A stretch of DNA of 64,000 nucleotides, taken from Datura wrightii. Lineage: Eukaryota > Streptophyta > Magnoliopsida > Solanales > Solanaceae. The stretch covers positions 12,999,501-13,063,500 of the forward strand of contig JASDFA010000020.1 of assembly GCA_035772735.1 (NCBI GenBank). Reading direction: 5' to 3'. The notes beneath the pieces are model-generated. The model was given only the letters and a program-made list of their open reading frames with translations, was not told the origin of the DNA and did no database searches. The translations under genes were made by a program, and so were the position numbers. Of the stretch, positions 1 through 12,723 are shown piece after piece; positions within the stretch are counted from its first letter, which is position 1, and every line of letters begins with the position of its first letter.

Positions 1-1179
1 GGGTTATGCTTTGTGGGAAAGGTTTTAGTTTAATCTCTTGCATGAACGATTGTCTAGAACTTCTCCCGAGTGTGATTCAAGGCAAAATCCTAGATGTAGT
101 TGTACTTGAAAGATGATTTTAGGCTTTCTTTTGGTAGCTACTTTACCCATATGAGTTCCTTGAGCATGAATCCTTGCTAGCCAATGTTGAACTTTTAAGC
201 CTTTTCCTTGGAAACCACATTACAACCCGATTACCTTTTCATAATCCCTTTTTGGCCCCTATCCTCCCTAGTGCTACTTATGAGCAAAAGAATGCTAAAA
301 TGATGCTCGAAGTCCCAAAAGTGGGGGAATAGAAAAGGGAAATATGAGGAAAAATCCTAAGTTTGGTGTTGCAAGAAGGAGAATTGAAAAAAAATAATGT
401 GAACTTCAATGTTAGGTAGCACTACATCAAGAAAAGAATGAATGAATTGCTTGAGTGAATAGAACTAAATTGTAAAAAGTTGCTGCCTCTTACTCAAATA
501 AGATGAAAAATGGTTATTAAAGAGAGATAAGAAGGGCTATTATTTCAAAAATTGAAATGATGTCAAGGAGAGATAAGGTGAGGGTAATCTATGAAGAAAA
601 TGGAGCATACAATAAAATTCATAAAAGGGCATGAGGGAGGTTCTAGTCACTAGAACTTAAAAGTCATCCTACCTTTACCCCTAGCCTACATCATGACCTC
701 CAAGTCCTAATTGATTTTAAGTTTAGCAACTCTATATTAGTGGCGAGTTATACGACGGGCAAGCCTGTGTGTCAAGTTATGAGCATTTCTTTGTTGAGAG
801 TGAGCATAATTGTTTCATTCTATAATCTCTTGAGTGTGAATTACTTAATAACTAAATGTGATTCTCTCTTGTTGTGAGTAGCATTACCTTCTTGGGGGAC
901 ATGATTGCACGTGCCAAAAGATATGATTGAGACAAGATTGTGTTGTGCTTGAAGGCAAAGTTTGAATGTGAATCATGCCAAATTGATTGTGGTTATCTCT
1001 TAAAGAGTTGGCATAAAGTGTTGAGTCTCCTATTTTCCTTTGTGTTGGTGAGCGATCTTTGGGTTGTCTAGTTCGTAATGGTCCCTTGTGCATAATATTT
1101 ATCACATGCTTATTCCTAAAGTTCAGATGTAACGAATTGCATTATTTGAGAACAAGAAAATGATTCAGGTTTGGGGGTT
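1..1179 (+). mobile_element. 3' noncoding interior of an Athila-like LTR retrotransposon
   Basis: This stretch has no sustained open frame. It resembles in layout the long untranslated region that follows pol in the Athila-like element at 48780-50312: AT-rich, with degenerate gag/env-free text and purine-rich lines near 290-420. It ends in a G-rich polypurine tract (TTTGGGGG, about 1170-1177) directly before a TGATGAG LTR start. The element is cut by the left edge of the window, so no pol is visible. Assignment to Athila is by analogy and is moderately sure. Confidence 0.5.
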
Positions 1180-2625
1180 TGATGAGTTGGTAATTTACCA
1201 ATTCATTAGGCTTTTAAACATGAGCGTTTGCTTAGTTTTCAAGTCTTTTGAGAGGATTTTATTCTCTTTCTCTTTAGTTTTTTTCAGGTATTTAATTTAA
1301 GGAGAGAAAGCAAGAACTTGGGCAAAATCATGAAATTAAAGAAGTGGATTGAATCTTGATTAGATGGGATCGACGCTCCATCGGATGGAGCCGGTGAAAT
1401 GCAGAAGCTTACTGGCCAGAGTATAAGTTTCAATGGTAGAACGCGGGTTAGCACCTGCGAACTGTCAGTGCCAGCACCGGTTGGACCTAGGGTCACAGCC
1501 CTCGCACCTGCAATGCAGCGGCGTTCGGCGGATGGGCACCGGCGGAATGTCGGCGACTCGCAAGTGACACCGCCTGCAGGAAGGGAAAAATCATCCAGTA
1601 CGGGATTTTATGAGAATTTTGACCTATATCTGTATATTCTTTTAGAAAAGTATCATATCATTCCTTCCAGGTTTGTAGAGGGTAGAAAGTTAGAGAGAGA
1701 TAGAATATTGAGTAGCTTTTTCTTCTTCTTTTTCAAGGTAACAAACCTCCATTCAAGACAATTGTGAGCTTGAATTTAACTCTTGATGATTAATGTTATA
1801 ATTTTAATTGTTGATTTAATTTCATATTTCTCATCAATGAGTATCTAAATCTCTTTGCTAGGAGTGTGTGGATGAATTGGGGTTAAATTGGATTGGGTGT
1901 TGCTAGATTAATCTTAGAGTTACTCATTTAATATAAAATTTGTTGTTTTCTCCTGATTTATAATTAAATTGCTCATAGTTGTAAATGTGGGTGGTGGTTA
2001 CTTACTCCATTTTTGCTTGAAAAGGGGAAATTGAGTATAGGTGAGAAAGTAATGGTAGGTAATTGGATGTTGATTGTGTGGGGCTAGGGTAGAGATAGCT
2101 AAAACCCATAATCATTCACCTATGAGAGATTTGAGGCTAGAAATAGCTCACATCTGACCCAAGTCTTAATGGATATATTGTTGGGACTTCGGGGTTTGAG
2201 AAAATCCGATGTAAAAGAAACCTATGTTGTTGAAAAACATCAGGTGCCATCTCTTCTATGGCTATTTATATGTATGAGTATAAATTTGATTGTCTAGTCA
2301 ATTCCAATCCAATTGAAGCCCCATTCAAAAGCACACCCGCAGCTCTTTCTCACTTTTGTTAATTCAAGTTGGTTATCATATTGGTTATCATATTGATTAT
2401 CAATAGTTGTTTTTACATTTTAATTACAATATTTTGAACTCCCAATCTTTTATTTGTTTGTTTTAAATACAATGATGCTTCTTAATTTGATTTGATAGAC
2501 AACTTTCGTGCCATCTAAGTACTATTCCCTGTGGAATTCAACCCCGTCATTCATCGGGTATATTTATTTTATCAACAACCGTTTACACTCTCTCTTTACG
2601 AGGAGTAAATTGAATGTTATAGTAT
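1180..2625 (+). mobile_element. LTR of the Athila-like element (3' LTR, right end obscured)
   Basis: It starts with TGATGAG right after a polypurine tract. A GC-rich block at about 1370-1580 includes the inverted pair GCTCCATC/GATGGAGC. Near 2515-2560 it has the 'ccctgtggaattcaaccccg' type text common close to the end of plant Athila LTRs. The right end is interrupted by the solo LTR at 2626, so the exact terminus is unclear. Open frames here are short and overlap on both strands, and look accidental. Confidence 0.55.
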
Positions 2626-4754
2626 TGTCACGACCCGAGAGCACACCCGGATCGTAGACAGAGGACAAGGAGTCCCAAGAGACCCCAAGTCAACCCATGG
2701 CGTGAGCATAACACTAATTCATTCATGTTCAGGGTAAAACTTAACTTATCAATCATAAACTAACTAAAAGTAGTATCATGATATCTAAAGAAAACAACAA
2801 TACAAGATCCAAACATAAATGACTGAATACTACACGTAGGTCTGAAAGCCTCTAAACATAATAGACGGGTTGAAGGGACAAGACCCAAACTAACCCAAAC
2901 AATCTGGATACATAAGACAAGTACACAAGTCTGAGCATGAAGCCCTCAAACCATAAGGACTCACCACTGAAGACTGAGAAAAACTGAGCACCAACTAGGG
3001 ACGATGCTGATCCTATGAACCAAATCTTAAATATATATGGGTCAGTACTCGGAAAGTACTGAGTATGTAAGGTATGTAAAACAATACTTAAAAACACAAA
3101 CGTTAAAGGAGTGGGGACATCATGATCATAAAACTGAAATCGTAAGTATATCGTAAGGCTCAATATTTCAAAAAAAATATTCATAAAAACATCAAAGTTA
3201 TTACATGAGGGGAAAAAATTACATAAATCATAACTTGAGCCAATAGAACACAATCTTGCATATTTAAAAACCATGAGGAACAATGGGAGATTTCTATAAC
3301 CGACATACTCCACATGAGCACACATGAAGTCCAACTTGTATGCCTAGTCGGGAGGCCGTTTATACCTTGCCAAGGATATGAATCATGAAAGGCGTGATAT
3401 CACTCATAAATACCCCGTAGGGCATAGGGGACAGACACTGAGGTGGTCCCAACATAACCTACGGTGGCACGTAGTTTTGAGTTTCGGGGCATAACCTAGG
3501 CCCGAACCTACTCGGTGTTAAGTACTACTCTAAAAATATGCAACATGCTTATAAAATTCATACATGACATACATGGCTAGTTAAATTGTGATAATCATAA
3601 CATGCTTGAGAATTTGTGACACAGCCATGGGATTGGGGCCCTTGGTTCGGCCAAAATCATAGCTCATGAATCATAAGTGGCATGTGGGCATTGCCCCTAA
3701 TCTCAACCATACTTGAATTGCTTAAATTTATGGAAAACATGATCATAATAACATGAGTAATTGAAAACATGCTTAATTTCAAGAGTTCATATCATACTTG
3801 AGAAATCACCATAACCATGAATTTCACTAAAAAAACCCATGATTTGAGCACATGTGCTTTTAGGGATTAAATTATCAAATAATGAATAAAATAAGTGAAA
3901 ACAGCCAAATAATTCAAACCCGTGATTTTAGACATACTACAACATGCTCATATCTATTTTTGAGGAAACATATGTTTGGGTTATGACCAATTAAAAGTTG
4001 GTAACTTAAACATAGAAATAGGGAGAAATTGGGCATGGGTAGGGACTAAACTACCCATTCAAAACCCCACATACCTGGAAATTTCGAGACTCTTAACTCC
4101 CTTGAAAACCCTAGGTAGAATCTTGAAGAATCTTGAAGAATCTTGAAGAAGACACTTGAATCTCTTTCCTCTTTCCTCTCTAATCTTACAAGTATAAAAT
4201 GAGGTTCATAATGGATGATTTCCCCTTAAAAGACCTGCCCCGACCTCAAAACGACGTAGTTTAGGTCTCAGGGGCGTAGGAAATTACGAGAAGGCCCTTA
4301 CTAATTCACAGGAAATAACTGTCAGGGGGTCCTACAGGATGACCTGACAACTCATTGCCAAGGCACATAATTCGTTGGTTCACCCGTCAAGTACACTGCC
4401 TCATTGTTCATGAAAATTCAATTGGCTAGGTAACGGCCCTCCTAACGGATCGTTAGGACTGACGATGACTCATTAAGTACCATCCGTTAAGTACATTGGA
4501 TAAACCTTACTATCTTACTCTAGGACCACCCCACGACTGACATGACAACTCGTGGTGTCTGACCACGAGTCATTACATTGCCCATGGTGACCCCGAGTCC
4601 CTCATCATCCCAAGCCTTCTCCACAAGTCACGTGACGACTTGTTTGGCCTCTTCACGAGTTGTTAAGTGACCCATTCTATAACTACTGTAATATTTTTCA
4701 GTTTTTCTCCTGATTCACTTTCGGGCCTGATCCTTGGATTCTCGGGGTATAACA
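2626..4754 (-). mobile_element. Solo LTR, family C (2129 bp)
   Basis: The + strand begins TGTCACGACC and ends GGGGTATAACA, so the LTR reads TGTTATACCCCG...GGTCGTGACA on the minus strand. It is flanked by a perfect 5-bp target duplication AGTAT (2621-2625 and 4755-4759). There is no internal region, primer site or pol, hence solo LTR. A promoter-like arrangement is visible on the minus strand: an array of short inverted repeats (for example CTCGTGG/CCACGAG, 4549-4569) precedes a TATA-like TTTTATACTTG at about 4193-4203. The same family makes up 55131-62541. The 160-codon minus frame at 2852-3334 lies in LTR text and is not a gene. Confidence 0.85.
4549..4569. repeat. Perfect hairpin inside the family C solo LTR
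   Basis: CTCGTGG and CCACGAG form 7-bp perfect arms around a 7-nt spacer. It is the clearest of several 'acgactcgt / acgagtcgt' inverted words at 4230-4700. The block lies upstream, in LTR orientation, of the TATA-like box. Confidence 0.7.
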
Positions 4755-4759
4755 AGTAT

Positions 4760-6137
4760 ATTTGGGAGATTATTGTTGTTATTGATAAACTATATGACTT
4801 GAATGATATGATATTATTGATGAATTGTTAGGAAGGCCCTATGAAGAGGGGATTGGTTATTCGCTGCTAGACGACTAGGTTAGTCAAATAGAGATACAAA
4901 TCTTACCTCTATAAGAGAACTCTTTAGCTTGGTTTCAAATATACAAAAGCCTCAAGTAACTTACAGTAAAACTCCTAAAGCTAGTTCTAAAGCTTATATG
5001 AAATATTCTCAAGTCCTTAAGCTTATAAGTTATACGATCCTTTGTCTTAAAGACACACATTCATGTTTCGAGTTACCTATTCTAAAGTAATGATCCTAAC
5101 TCTAAAGTTTCACAAGTTATCTTCAATCTTTCAAGCTAAATTTGCTGAAAGTTTCCAAAACTCTTAAATCTAAAGCTAAGGTTTTAATTGAATTGTTATA
5201 AGTCCCCCAAGCTAAAGAAACTACAAATTATCAAACTCTTAAGTCATGATTTCATGTTCTTAAGTTTATATCAAGTGATTGTCATGTCACAAGATTTTAT
5301 GAGTAATAAGTTCAGTGAGTTATCAGGTCTTGATGCACTTTCATAGCATATGTATTATTAATATACTATCCAATCTGAGTATCAAAATATATTATAACCG
5401 ATTCGAGTATCAAAAGGCCTACGAGCGATTATATATTACACTATACCCAGTCCAAATATCATAAGGCCCCTATATACGGGCAATACAAATTTTGCACGCA
5501 TTCATGCATATAGGGTTATAGGTTGTAGAGTTACAAGTTGTATCTTCCTTACCCTATCCTGTTGATTTGATTTCAGTTATTTTATTGCTACTGTCTTACA
5601 ATTATTGTTTTTCACCCTTAAATACCAATACATTTCATTCATACTAACTTCCCTTTACTTAGGGACACTGCATTCGTGTTGCAGGTGCATGTAGAGGTTC
5701 TGATCATCCATTGCAGTAGGAGCTTGAGTTTAGTGATAGAGTTGGTATACTCCTTTTTTCTAGAGCAGTTAGTCGAGTTTTCTAGTTTTGCATGTGTTTG
5801 AGTTTTTATGTACAAAGACATGTAGGTCGGATCCTTATCCCGGCCATTATTTTAGTACTCTTTTAGAGGGTTTATGGGATATAGTTTTGAGTTGTATAGT
5901 ATAGTTTATGGCCTTTCTGGCCTTCTGCATTTATTCAGTTGTGTTGCAGCCTCAGCTGCATTCCTATTCTTGTTATTGGTTAAGTTATAACCTTTTTGGT
6001 CTATGTGTTATGTTTTTATAGCATATTATGAAAAAGGGTCTTAATGGCCTAAATAGTATTATTATAGTTGTGGTATAATGATTGCTCGCTTAGGTAGGCA
6101 TCGGGTGCCAATCGCGCCTCCTTAGGTTTAGGGCATG
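4760..6137 (+). mobile_element. 5' LTR (partial) of an old Tekay-like chromovirus
   Basis: The right end reads 'gggtgccaatcgcgcctcc...gggcatga', the form seen at the ends of the other chromovirus LTRs here (21220-21245, 61980-62012). It is followed by a decayed primer-binding site. The 'ggtcgg..cttatcccggcc' text near 5825 matches the same landmark in those LTRs. The left border is not resolvable because of the solo LTR and divergence, so 4760 is only the point after its target duplication. Confidence 0.5.
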
Positions 6138-6160
6138 AAAAACATGGTATCATTGCAAGG
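6138..6160 (+). other. Decayed tRNA-iMet primer-binding site
   Basis: The text ATGGTATCATTGC directly after the LTR end matches the first eight bases of the initiator-tRNA primer site TGGTATCAGAGC and then diverges. It fixes the + orientation of the element. Confidence 0.5.
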
Positions 6161-6365
6161 TCGAGTCCAAAGGAGTCCAAAAGTCGTATCTAGTAGAGTT
6201 ATACTTATGAGTATGTTGTGCACCATACTTATAATCAGGAGGTTACAACGCATTTAGGAATTGTTTCACTTCATTCATTCATAGATCGTGCGATAGAGCA
6301 GGGTCATAAGAATATATGAAATTTAAATTGTTCTTTTGTTATAGCATGTGCTTGGGACTAGGAAA

Positions 6366-7760
6366 ATGGCTACCATACTGACCGTCATGGATGCCGAAGA
6401 AGGCACTAACTGCCTTACTATAGATCAGGACAGATTAGAGGCTTAAAGTGAGTCTTATGCTCCTAATGTCCTAGTTCCTCCAACTCCAATTGGAGCTATT
6501 GCTGATAGAAATCTAGCTCCTCAAGTCCCACCTTCTCCAGTAGTATTTTGGGGAAACAGAGTTGCAATCCCTCCAGCCCCTGCTATTCCTCCACTTGAGT
6601 CAGAGAAATAGGATATGAGGAATGCAATTCGATTATTGACTCAGATGGTAGCGGCATATGATCAGCAATTGGAGACAGTGTCAGGACCCAAGAGTAGTAC
6701 TTTAGAAAGCTCTAGGGCCTGATAATTCCTAAGTTTGAGTCCTCCAGTATTCACAAGATCCAATTCAAATGAGGACCCCCAGGATTTTATTAATAAATTT
6801 ATAGGGCGCTAAGGGTAATGCATACCAGGGTGATGAAAGTACTAGGATTCGCATCTTTCAGGCTACGTGATGTATCTATTCTCAGGTATGAGGCTCAAAA
6901 ATAGTCCAAAGAAGCTGATGAAAGCTCCAGCTATGTGGGAAGAGTTCTTAGATCCATTTTTTGGCTCACTATCCTCCATAAAAGATTTGGGGCCCCGACT
7001 TGATCAGTTTTTGAATCTTAGACAAGGTGGAATACCAAAAGTATAGCCATAGATTCAATTCATTGGTCAAATATGCTTCGGACATTATAGGAATAATGTG
7101 AGCCAGAGTTCACAAGTTTGTTATTTGTTTGGAATCCCGTCTGGTTTGGTGTTGCAGAGGGGTAACTATATAGGAAGGTATTGATATTTTCTTGATTCAA
7201 GCATTTGCCCAAACAATTGAGGATCTGACCTATTGTATCTGAGATACCCGCACATAGAGGGATTAGAGAAAGAGAGCTAGGACATTGGGTTATTACTGGA
7301 AGCCTAGGGATGATCCTAGACCTTAGTCATCCAGACAATCAGCTCGTCCAATAGAAAGTGTTCCACCCCAGCTTCAGGGATAGAGTCGGGACCGGAGTTT
7401 AGTTGTTTCTAGTTCTTGATGACAAAATCGTGCTGGATAGAAGAGGCCCCCATTACTCCCTTGTGCTCAGTATGGTAGAACCCATGTGAGGCAATGTTTT
7501 CAGGGGCAGAATGTATGTTATCATTGTGGGTAGCCTAGTCATATTTTGTGATAGTGCTCGAATAAGGTAAAGGTGAAATGGTCCAGCCTTCAGGGTCAAT
7601 AGCAGTCTCATCATCTTCTGTTCTCCCTTATAAACCTGGCCCTTAAGCCTTTTTAGGTCATGGAAGAGGTATAGGAGGAGAGGCATCAAGTTCAAGGAAT
7701 ATGCAGAATCAATTTTATGCCTTAGGTGTTCATCAAGACTGGGAGTCATCACCTGATGTG
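6366..7760 (+). pseudogene. Degenerate gag of a Tekay-like Ty3/gypsy element
   Basis: Reading from an ATG at 6366 gives a gag-like start (MATILTVMDAEEG), a proline-rich stretch, then 'PPVFTRSNSNEDPQDFINKF'-like text typical of chromovirus gag. Several stops and frame shifts occur (for example near 6445, 6610 and 6721). Near 7495-7560 a broken zinc knuckle (CYHCG, stop, SHIL) is visible. The protein would form the virus-like particle. It cannot be made from this copy. The minus-strand frame at 7453-7752 is a shadow. Confidence 0.7.
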
Positions 7761-7828
7761 GCTACAGGTGCTTTGATCATTTTTTCATGTGTTGCCTATA
7801 CTTTATTAGATGATGGCTTTACTCTTTC

Positions 7829-8370
7829 TTATGTTACTATATTGATTGTGTGTAGTTTGAAGTATTTCTAGAGTTATTGTCTAAGACTTTTATTGTTTCT
7901 AGGCTAATAGGCAAGTTTATTCTAGCCAGAAGAATCTATCAAAATTGTGTAGAGGTTAGTATGTGACAGATCCACTTCAACTGATTTGGTTGATCTAGAT
8001 ATGATTGATCTTGATGTGATAATAGATATGGATTGCCTAGCAGCATGCTATACAAATGTAGATTGCTGAGCAAAGATTATTAGATTCTATTTTCCATATA
8101 TGCGTTACTCCATTGATTGCGAACAGTTTGAAGTAGTTCCTAACTTGTTGTCTAAGTCTTTTGTTGTTTCTACGCCAATAGGGGAGTTTATTTTAGCCAG
8201 AAGAGTCTATCAAAATTGTACAGTGCTAGTATGTGATAGAATCACTTCAGCTAATTTAATTGAGCTAGATATGAATGATTTTGATGTGATAATGGGTATG
8301 GACTGGATAGCAGCATGCTATGCCAATGTAGATTGCTGACCAAAGATTGTTAGATTCCATTTCTAGATGA
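7829..8370 (+). repeat. Tandem duplication (~271 bp) of the protease segment
   Basis: Two diverged copies lie head to tail. 'tttgaagta' at about 7856 and 8127 and 'tagattgctga.caaag' at about 8059 and 8329 are offset by 270-271 bp, with matching text between. The left copy carries more stops. The right copy keeps an open frame. Confidence 0.75.
8100..8339 (+). pseudogene. Retropepsin-like protease segment of gypsy pol (right copy)
   Basis: The 79-codon frame contains the conserved run around VIMGMDWI that follows the protease domain of plant chromoviruses, preceded by LIELDMNDF. The upstream catalytic DSGA-type motif is not seen. The frame ends in a stop within 'YANVDC'. It belongs to the degenerate pol that continues to 10632. 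Confidence 0.65.
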
Positions 8371-10632
8371 GCCAGTTCTGGAATGGAAAGGTAATGTTGC
8401 AACTCCAAAAGGTAAGTTCATATCATACCTCAAGGCTTAGAAGATGATATCTAAGGGATGTATTCTCATATGAGTCAAGTTAGAGACCTGGAAACTGTAC
8501 CAGTGACTCTTAAATCAGTTCTAGTAGTAAATAAATGTCTAGAAGTCTTCCCAGAAGATCTCCCTGGAATCCCTCGAGAAAGGAAAATAGATTTTTCTAT
8601 TGATTTACTTCTAGGCACTCAGCCAATATCTATATCTCCCTATAGAATGGCTCCTATAGAGCTAAGGGAGCTGAAGGAGAAATTGAAGTATTTTCTTAAT
8701 AAAGGCTTCATTCGGTTGAGTACATCACCGTGGGGTGTACTAGTGTCGTTTGTATTAAGGAAAAGATGGAACATTGAGAATATTTATCGATTATAGATAG
8801 CTGAATAAGGTAACCATTAGAGATAAGTACCCGTTCCCTAGAATTATCAATTTGTTTGATCAGCTACAAGGTGCTAGGTGCTTTTCTAAGATTGACTTAA
8901 GGTTTGGATAATATCAACTGTGAGATAAGGAAGCTGATATCCTGAAGACAACTTTCCGAACCAAGTACGGCTATTGTGAATTTCTAGTGATATCATTTGG
9001 GCTTACCAATGCCCCAGCAGCCTTTATGGATTTGATGAACAATGTGGTTAAGCCGCTTCTAGATATATTTATAATCATCTTTGTTAATGATATCCTTATC
9101 TATTCCCAATCTGAAGCTACACATGAAGGCCATTTGAGGATAGTGTTATAGCTTCTCTAGGATCACAAGTTATGTGCTAAATTTTCTAAATGTGAATTTT
9201 GCCTAACATTTGTTGCCTTTCTTGGTCAAGTTATTACAAATGAAGGTATAAGGATTGATGGTCAGAATATTAAAGCTATTAATAATTGGCCTAGACCTCT
9301 GAATCCTACAGAAGTTCATAGCTTTCTGGAATTGGAAGACTACTATAGCAGATTTATAGAGGTCTTCTTTACAATCTCCACACAATTGACAAAAAATTGA
9401 CTCATAAGACAACTAAGTTTCATAAGACAGTAGCATGTGAGCATAGTTTTTAGGAGTTGAAAGATAAGCTAACATCAACACTTATCCTAAGTCTTCCAGA
9501 AGATACAGAGGGTTGATGTTATATACTTTGATGCTTCTATAATTGGATTGGGTTGTGCTCTGATGCAACATGGCAAGGTTATTTCTTATGCCTCAAGACA
9601 GTTAAGAAAGCATGAACATAACTATCCTACTCATGGTCTTGAATTAGCTGCAATGGTATCCGCATTAAAGATTTGGCATAACTATCTGTATGGGGTTCAT
9701 ATTTGATATAGTTACATATCACAAGAGCCTTAAGTATTTGTTTCAGTAGAAAGAGTTGAATTTGAAATAGAAAAGATGGCTAGAATAGCTAAAAGACTAT
9801 GATATTATTTTTTATATCATCCTAGTAAGGAGAATATGGTAGCTGATGCTTTAAGCTGCAAGTTTATGGGAAGTTTTAGTCATATTAGAGCTGATAAAGT
9901 TGACATGATTGAAAATGTTGTTGTAGTTAGCTAGTTTGCAGATTCGGTTGTTAGACAACGAAGATAAAGAAAGAGTCGTACAAAATACCACAGAGTCTTC
10001 TTTAGTCTCAGATGTGAAGAACCAACAATATGAAGATCTAGAGTTCTTGAAGATGAAAGATAATATTCCACAACAAAAACAAGCTTTATTTGAAAATGGG
10101 CCAACAAAGTCCTCTGATATTAGAATCAGTTGTATGTGCCCGATGGGAGTAAGTTGCAGGAACAGATTTTGACTGACGCCTATTATTCTAGGTAATTAAT
10201 ACATCCAGGTGCAAAGAAGATGTATTGTGATTTGTGATAGCTTTACTAGCGGAATGGCATGAAAAAGGATATTTCAGGCTATGTAGCTCAGTGTCTGAAC
10301 TGAAGGTTGAACACCAGAGGCTCAGAGGCCTGATTTAGAACATAGAAATTCCAATGTAGAAATGGGAAGTTATAAATATAAATTTCATTACAGGGTTGCC
10401 ACGTACAAGAAAGAAGTGTGACTCTATATAGATGATGGTAGACAAACTAACAAAAACAACATATTTCTTGCCAATAAGGACTACTTACGCAGCAGAAGAT
10501 TAAACCAGATCATAATTTGTAAGATAGTCTAACTTTATGGTGTTTGGGTGTCTATTATCTCAAATAGAGGAGCTTAGTTTACAGTAATTTTCTAAAACTC
10601 ATCCTAAAGAGGCTTGGGTACTCAGGTAAGTC
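8370..10632 (+). pseudogene. Degenerate RT, RNase H and integrase of a Tekay-like element
   Basis: Pieces in several frames can be followed in pol order. The reverse transcriptase entry around DLPGIPRERKIDF lies at about 8548-8595. At about 8795-9230 there are LDYRQLNK-like text, KYPFPRI, FSKIDL and GLTNAPAAFMDLMN, and the catalytic box reads VNDI where YxDD is expected. The RT-RNase H joint (INNWPRPLNPTE) is near 9275-9310, then RNase H (YFDASIIGLGCALMQHGK) at about 9520-9580. An integrase remnant (PRTRKKCDSI, VDKLTKTTYFLPIRTTYA) spans about 10395-10490. Many stops and frameshifts show it is dead. Similarity ends near 10632. Confidence 0.8.
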
Positions 10633-10825
10633 TCTGATGCAATCGAAGGTGCCTCACAGCCTTGCACAAAGGAGCCTTCCCGAGGGTTCTATGTATGGAT
10701 AATCAAATTGGGAGGATGAAAGGAAGGCAGGAGCACAAAGTGGCTATGATAGTGAAGAAGATAGGCTAAAATTGCAAATGACCATTTCTTGAATTAAAGA
10801 AAAGGAAGACAACCAAACAAGACCT
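10633..10825. other. Unassigned 190 bp left of the large chromovirus
   Basis: The gypsy integrase text stops here and no open frame or known repeat is evident. The last bases, GACCT, may be the left target duplication of the 10826-32570 element. Confidence 0.4.
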
Positions 10826-11383
10826 TGGTTACACGACGTAAGTTTTCTCTGTCTAACCGAGGTATGTATATGTGTGTCGAGAGGTTTTAGAATATGACAC
10901 ATGAGGGAGAAGGATCGATGAAGGAATGAGTGAGCGTATCAATGAGCGAGTGGGTGAACAGAGACCGGGGGCAAGCCACACTAGGCACCGCGTCGTGGAC
11001 CTCCCTCCGGTGCATGGAGAGGCGCACCGCACCCCTTCTCCGCCGTAATGGGAGGCGCGCCACGGACCCTTGCCACCACCTCCCACTTATATATATTTAG
11101 GTGTGAAAAGTTGTTTGATTTAAAAAATATTTCCCCGAGGAGCAAAGAGGCTAGGCGATTTTCTTCCTTAAGTTTTCAATCAAGTAATGGTAAATTGAGC
11201 TAGCAAACTTCGTTTAATAGCCAATTCTTCTTGGGTAATAATTCATAGGCCTGCGAAGAACATATCTGGTGAGTTGAATTTTTGAAATTGGCTCGGATTA
11301 ATGGTCCCTATAGAGTAAAAGTCATAGAAATCATCTTTATATAACTAGTACATTTACAAGTGATAGTAAGTATTTCTACCCTT

Positions 11384-12686
11384 TGTTCGACTTGTTGGGT
11401 ATAACTACACGCAAGTGCACATGGTCGAACAAGTAGTAAAGTGGCTCAAGTAAGCCAAGTATCGATCCCACAGGGACTGGACTAAGGTATCAATCTAATC
11501 AAGTGTCAGTAAACTTTAACTCTAAACTGCAGACAACAGTGTGAAGAAGATTTTGATATTTTGTTTCCTAATTTTATACTAAGTCTAAAACGAATATACA
11601 ATTTGAGTCTGAACTATAAGTATGAGCATGCTGAGGCTAAAATGAACATGTAGAGAAATAAATTATCGATACAAATTGATTAATCTTTCCTCCGGTTGCT
11701 AGTCAAGAATTATTGCCTATGGATTAAAACTCTCGTATTTAACCCAACTTAAGAATCATGAACCTTCCACCTACATCTCTGTGATAAAAAGAAATTCATG
11801 TTCTAGCCATACAAAACCAATTCCTTAATTGACTAATACGACTTTCAGGTATATCTCTATCCTGAAGGTAAATCAATTCTCAATTTTCCCAAACTAAGAA
11901 AAGATCATATCCTATCAATTCACAACTTTCCAATTTCTTTCTCTCTCGAGTGAAACAGACTTTTTAGATATACATTAACATTGGCCACACATTAATGCAG
12001 TAAGAACAAGAATCAATAGAACAACCATGGAAGACAAGATGAAAAACCAATTGCTCAATAATTACATTTCAATACAAATGTTCTTAACCTCAGCAAGAAG
12101 TGAATTTAGCCACTCATTTGTGGATTAAACATCATCAAATGAGTGTAAATCATACAAACAATTGAAATAAAGGAGAAAGAGATAGAGAAGAACCCTAAGA
12201 TTTTCGTCCCCTCAACTGCATGTAACCCATGTTCTTGCTCAACTAAGTCAGCCTAATTAAAAATGAACCTAGTGTTCTATTTATACTAGTGGGAATTTTT
12301 CCCGGAATAACAAGCAACGTGTCACGGAGTGTATCGCGGAGCGTTGCCTCCGTGACACGATGTGTATTGCGGAGCACTGCCTCCATGACACGGTGTGTAT
12401 CGCGGAGCACTGCCTCTGTGACACGTTGTTGTTCCACCACAGGCCAAATTTTGCATTTTCTTGTTGACTTTCACGTTTTGCTCTTGATTCCATTCCTCTA
12501 CTTCACCAACTCATGAATTAGTTCCTCAAATGCATTATTAACCTTCAAAAACAAGGACTAATCATGTTGGTTAGTATATATTCACATTTACATAAAATCA
12601 CATGAGAATGTATATAAATAATTAGATAAACAAGACTAAATTGAGTTATAAAGTAGCACCTGGGCATGCAATTATGCCCAAGATCA
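11384..12686 (-). mobile_element. 3' LTR of the pol-less element (1303 bp)
   Basis: The R/U5 and proximal U3 part (11384-12359) is almost identical to 15729-16704. Beyond the 42-bp hairpin at 12318-12359 it departs strongly from the other LTR. It has extra ~33-bp hairpin-derived units (12361-12425) and a different distal U3. A TATA-like box (TATAAATAG on the minus strand) lies at about 12277-12287. Confidence 0.88.
12318..12359. promoter_or_regulatory. 42-bp U3 hairpin, copy 1 (plus two derived units to 12425)
   Basis: Arms CGTGTCACGGAG and CTCCGTGACACG flank an 18-nt loop containing CGCGGAG. In LTR orientation it lies about 30-40 bp upstream of the TATA-like box. Two shortened, mutated units follow at 12361-12392 and 12393-12425. 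Short frames covering it on both strands are by-products of the repeat. Confidence 0.8.
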
Positions 12687-12704
12687 CAACCCCACACTTA
12701 AAGT
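12687..12704 (-). other. Polypurine tract of the pol-less element
   Basis: On the minus strand AAGTGTGGGGTTG sits directly before the 3' LTR start TGATCTTGGGC or its variant. It is the expected plus-strand primer for an Athila-like element. Confidence 0.75.
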
Positions 12705-12705
12705 C

Positions 12706-12723
12706 TTGTTCGTCCTCGAACAA
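12706..12723. repeat. Pre-polypurine-tract hairpin
   Basis: TTGTTCG and CGAACAA form perfect 7-bp arms around TCCT, 20 bp inside the 3' LTR. On the minus strand the core reads TTCGAGGACGAA. The same core occurs before the polypurine tract of the chromovirus at 24838-24853. Confidence 0.75.

Noticed and set aside
1399..1767. 122-codon + frame with Arg/Pro/Ala-rich text
   Set aside because: It is the GC-rich island of an LTR, open by composition and overlapped by a minus frame.
2852..3334. 160-codon minus-strand frame
   Set aside because: It lies wholly in a solo LTR, starts and ends at no family landmark, and its Phe/Tyr/Leu/Ser-rich translation shows no domain.
12243..12516. Overlapping frames on both strands with Thr/Arg/Val repeats
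   Set aside because: They are translations of the tandem hairpin units in the LTR.
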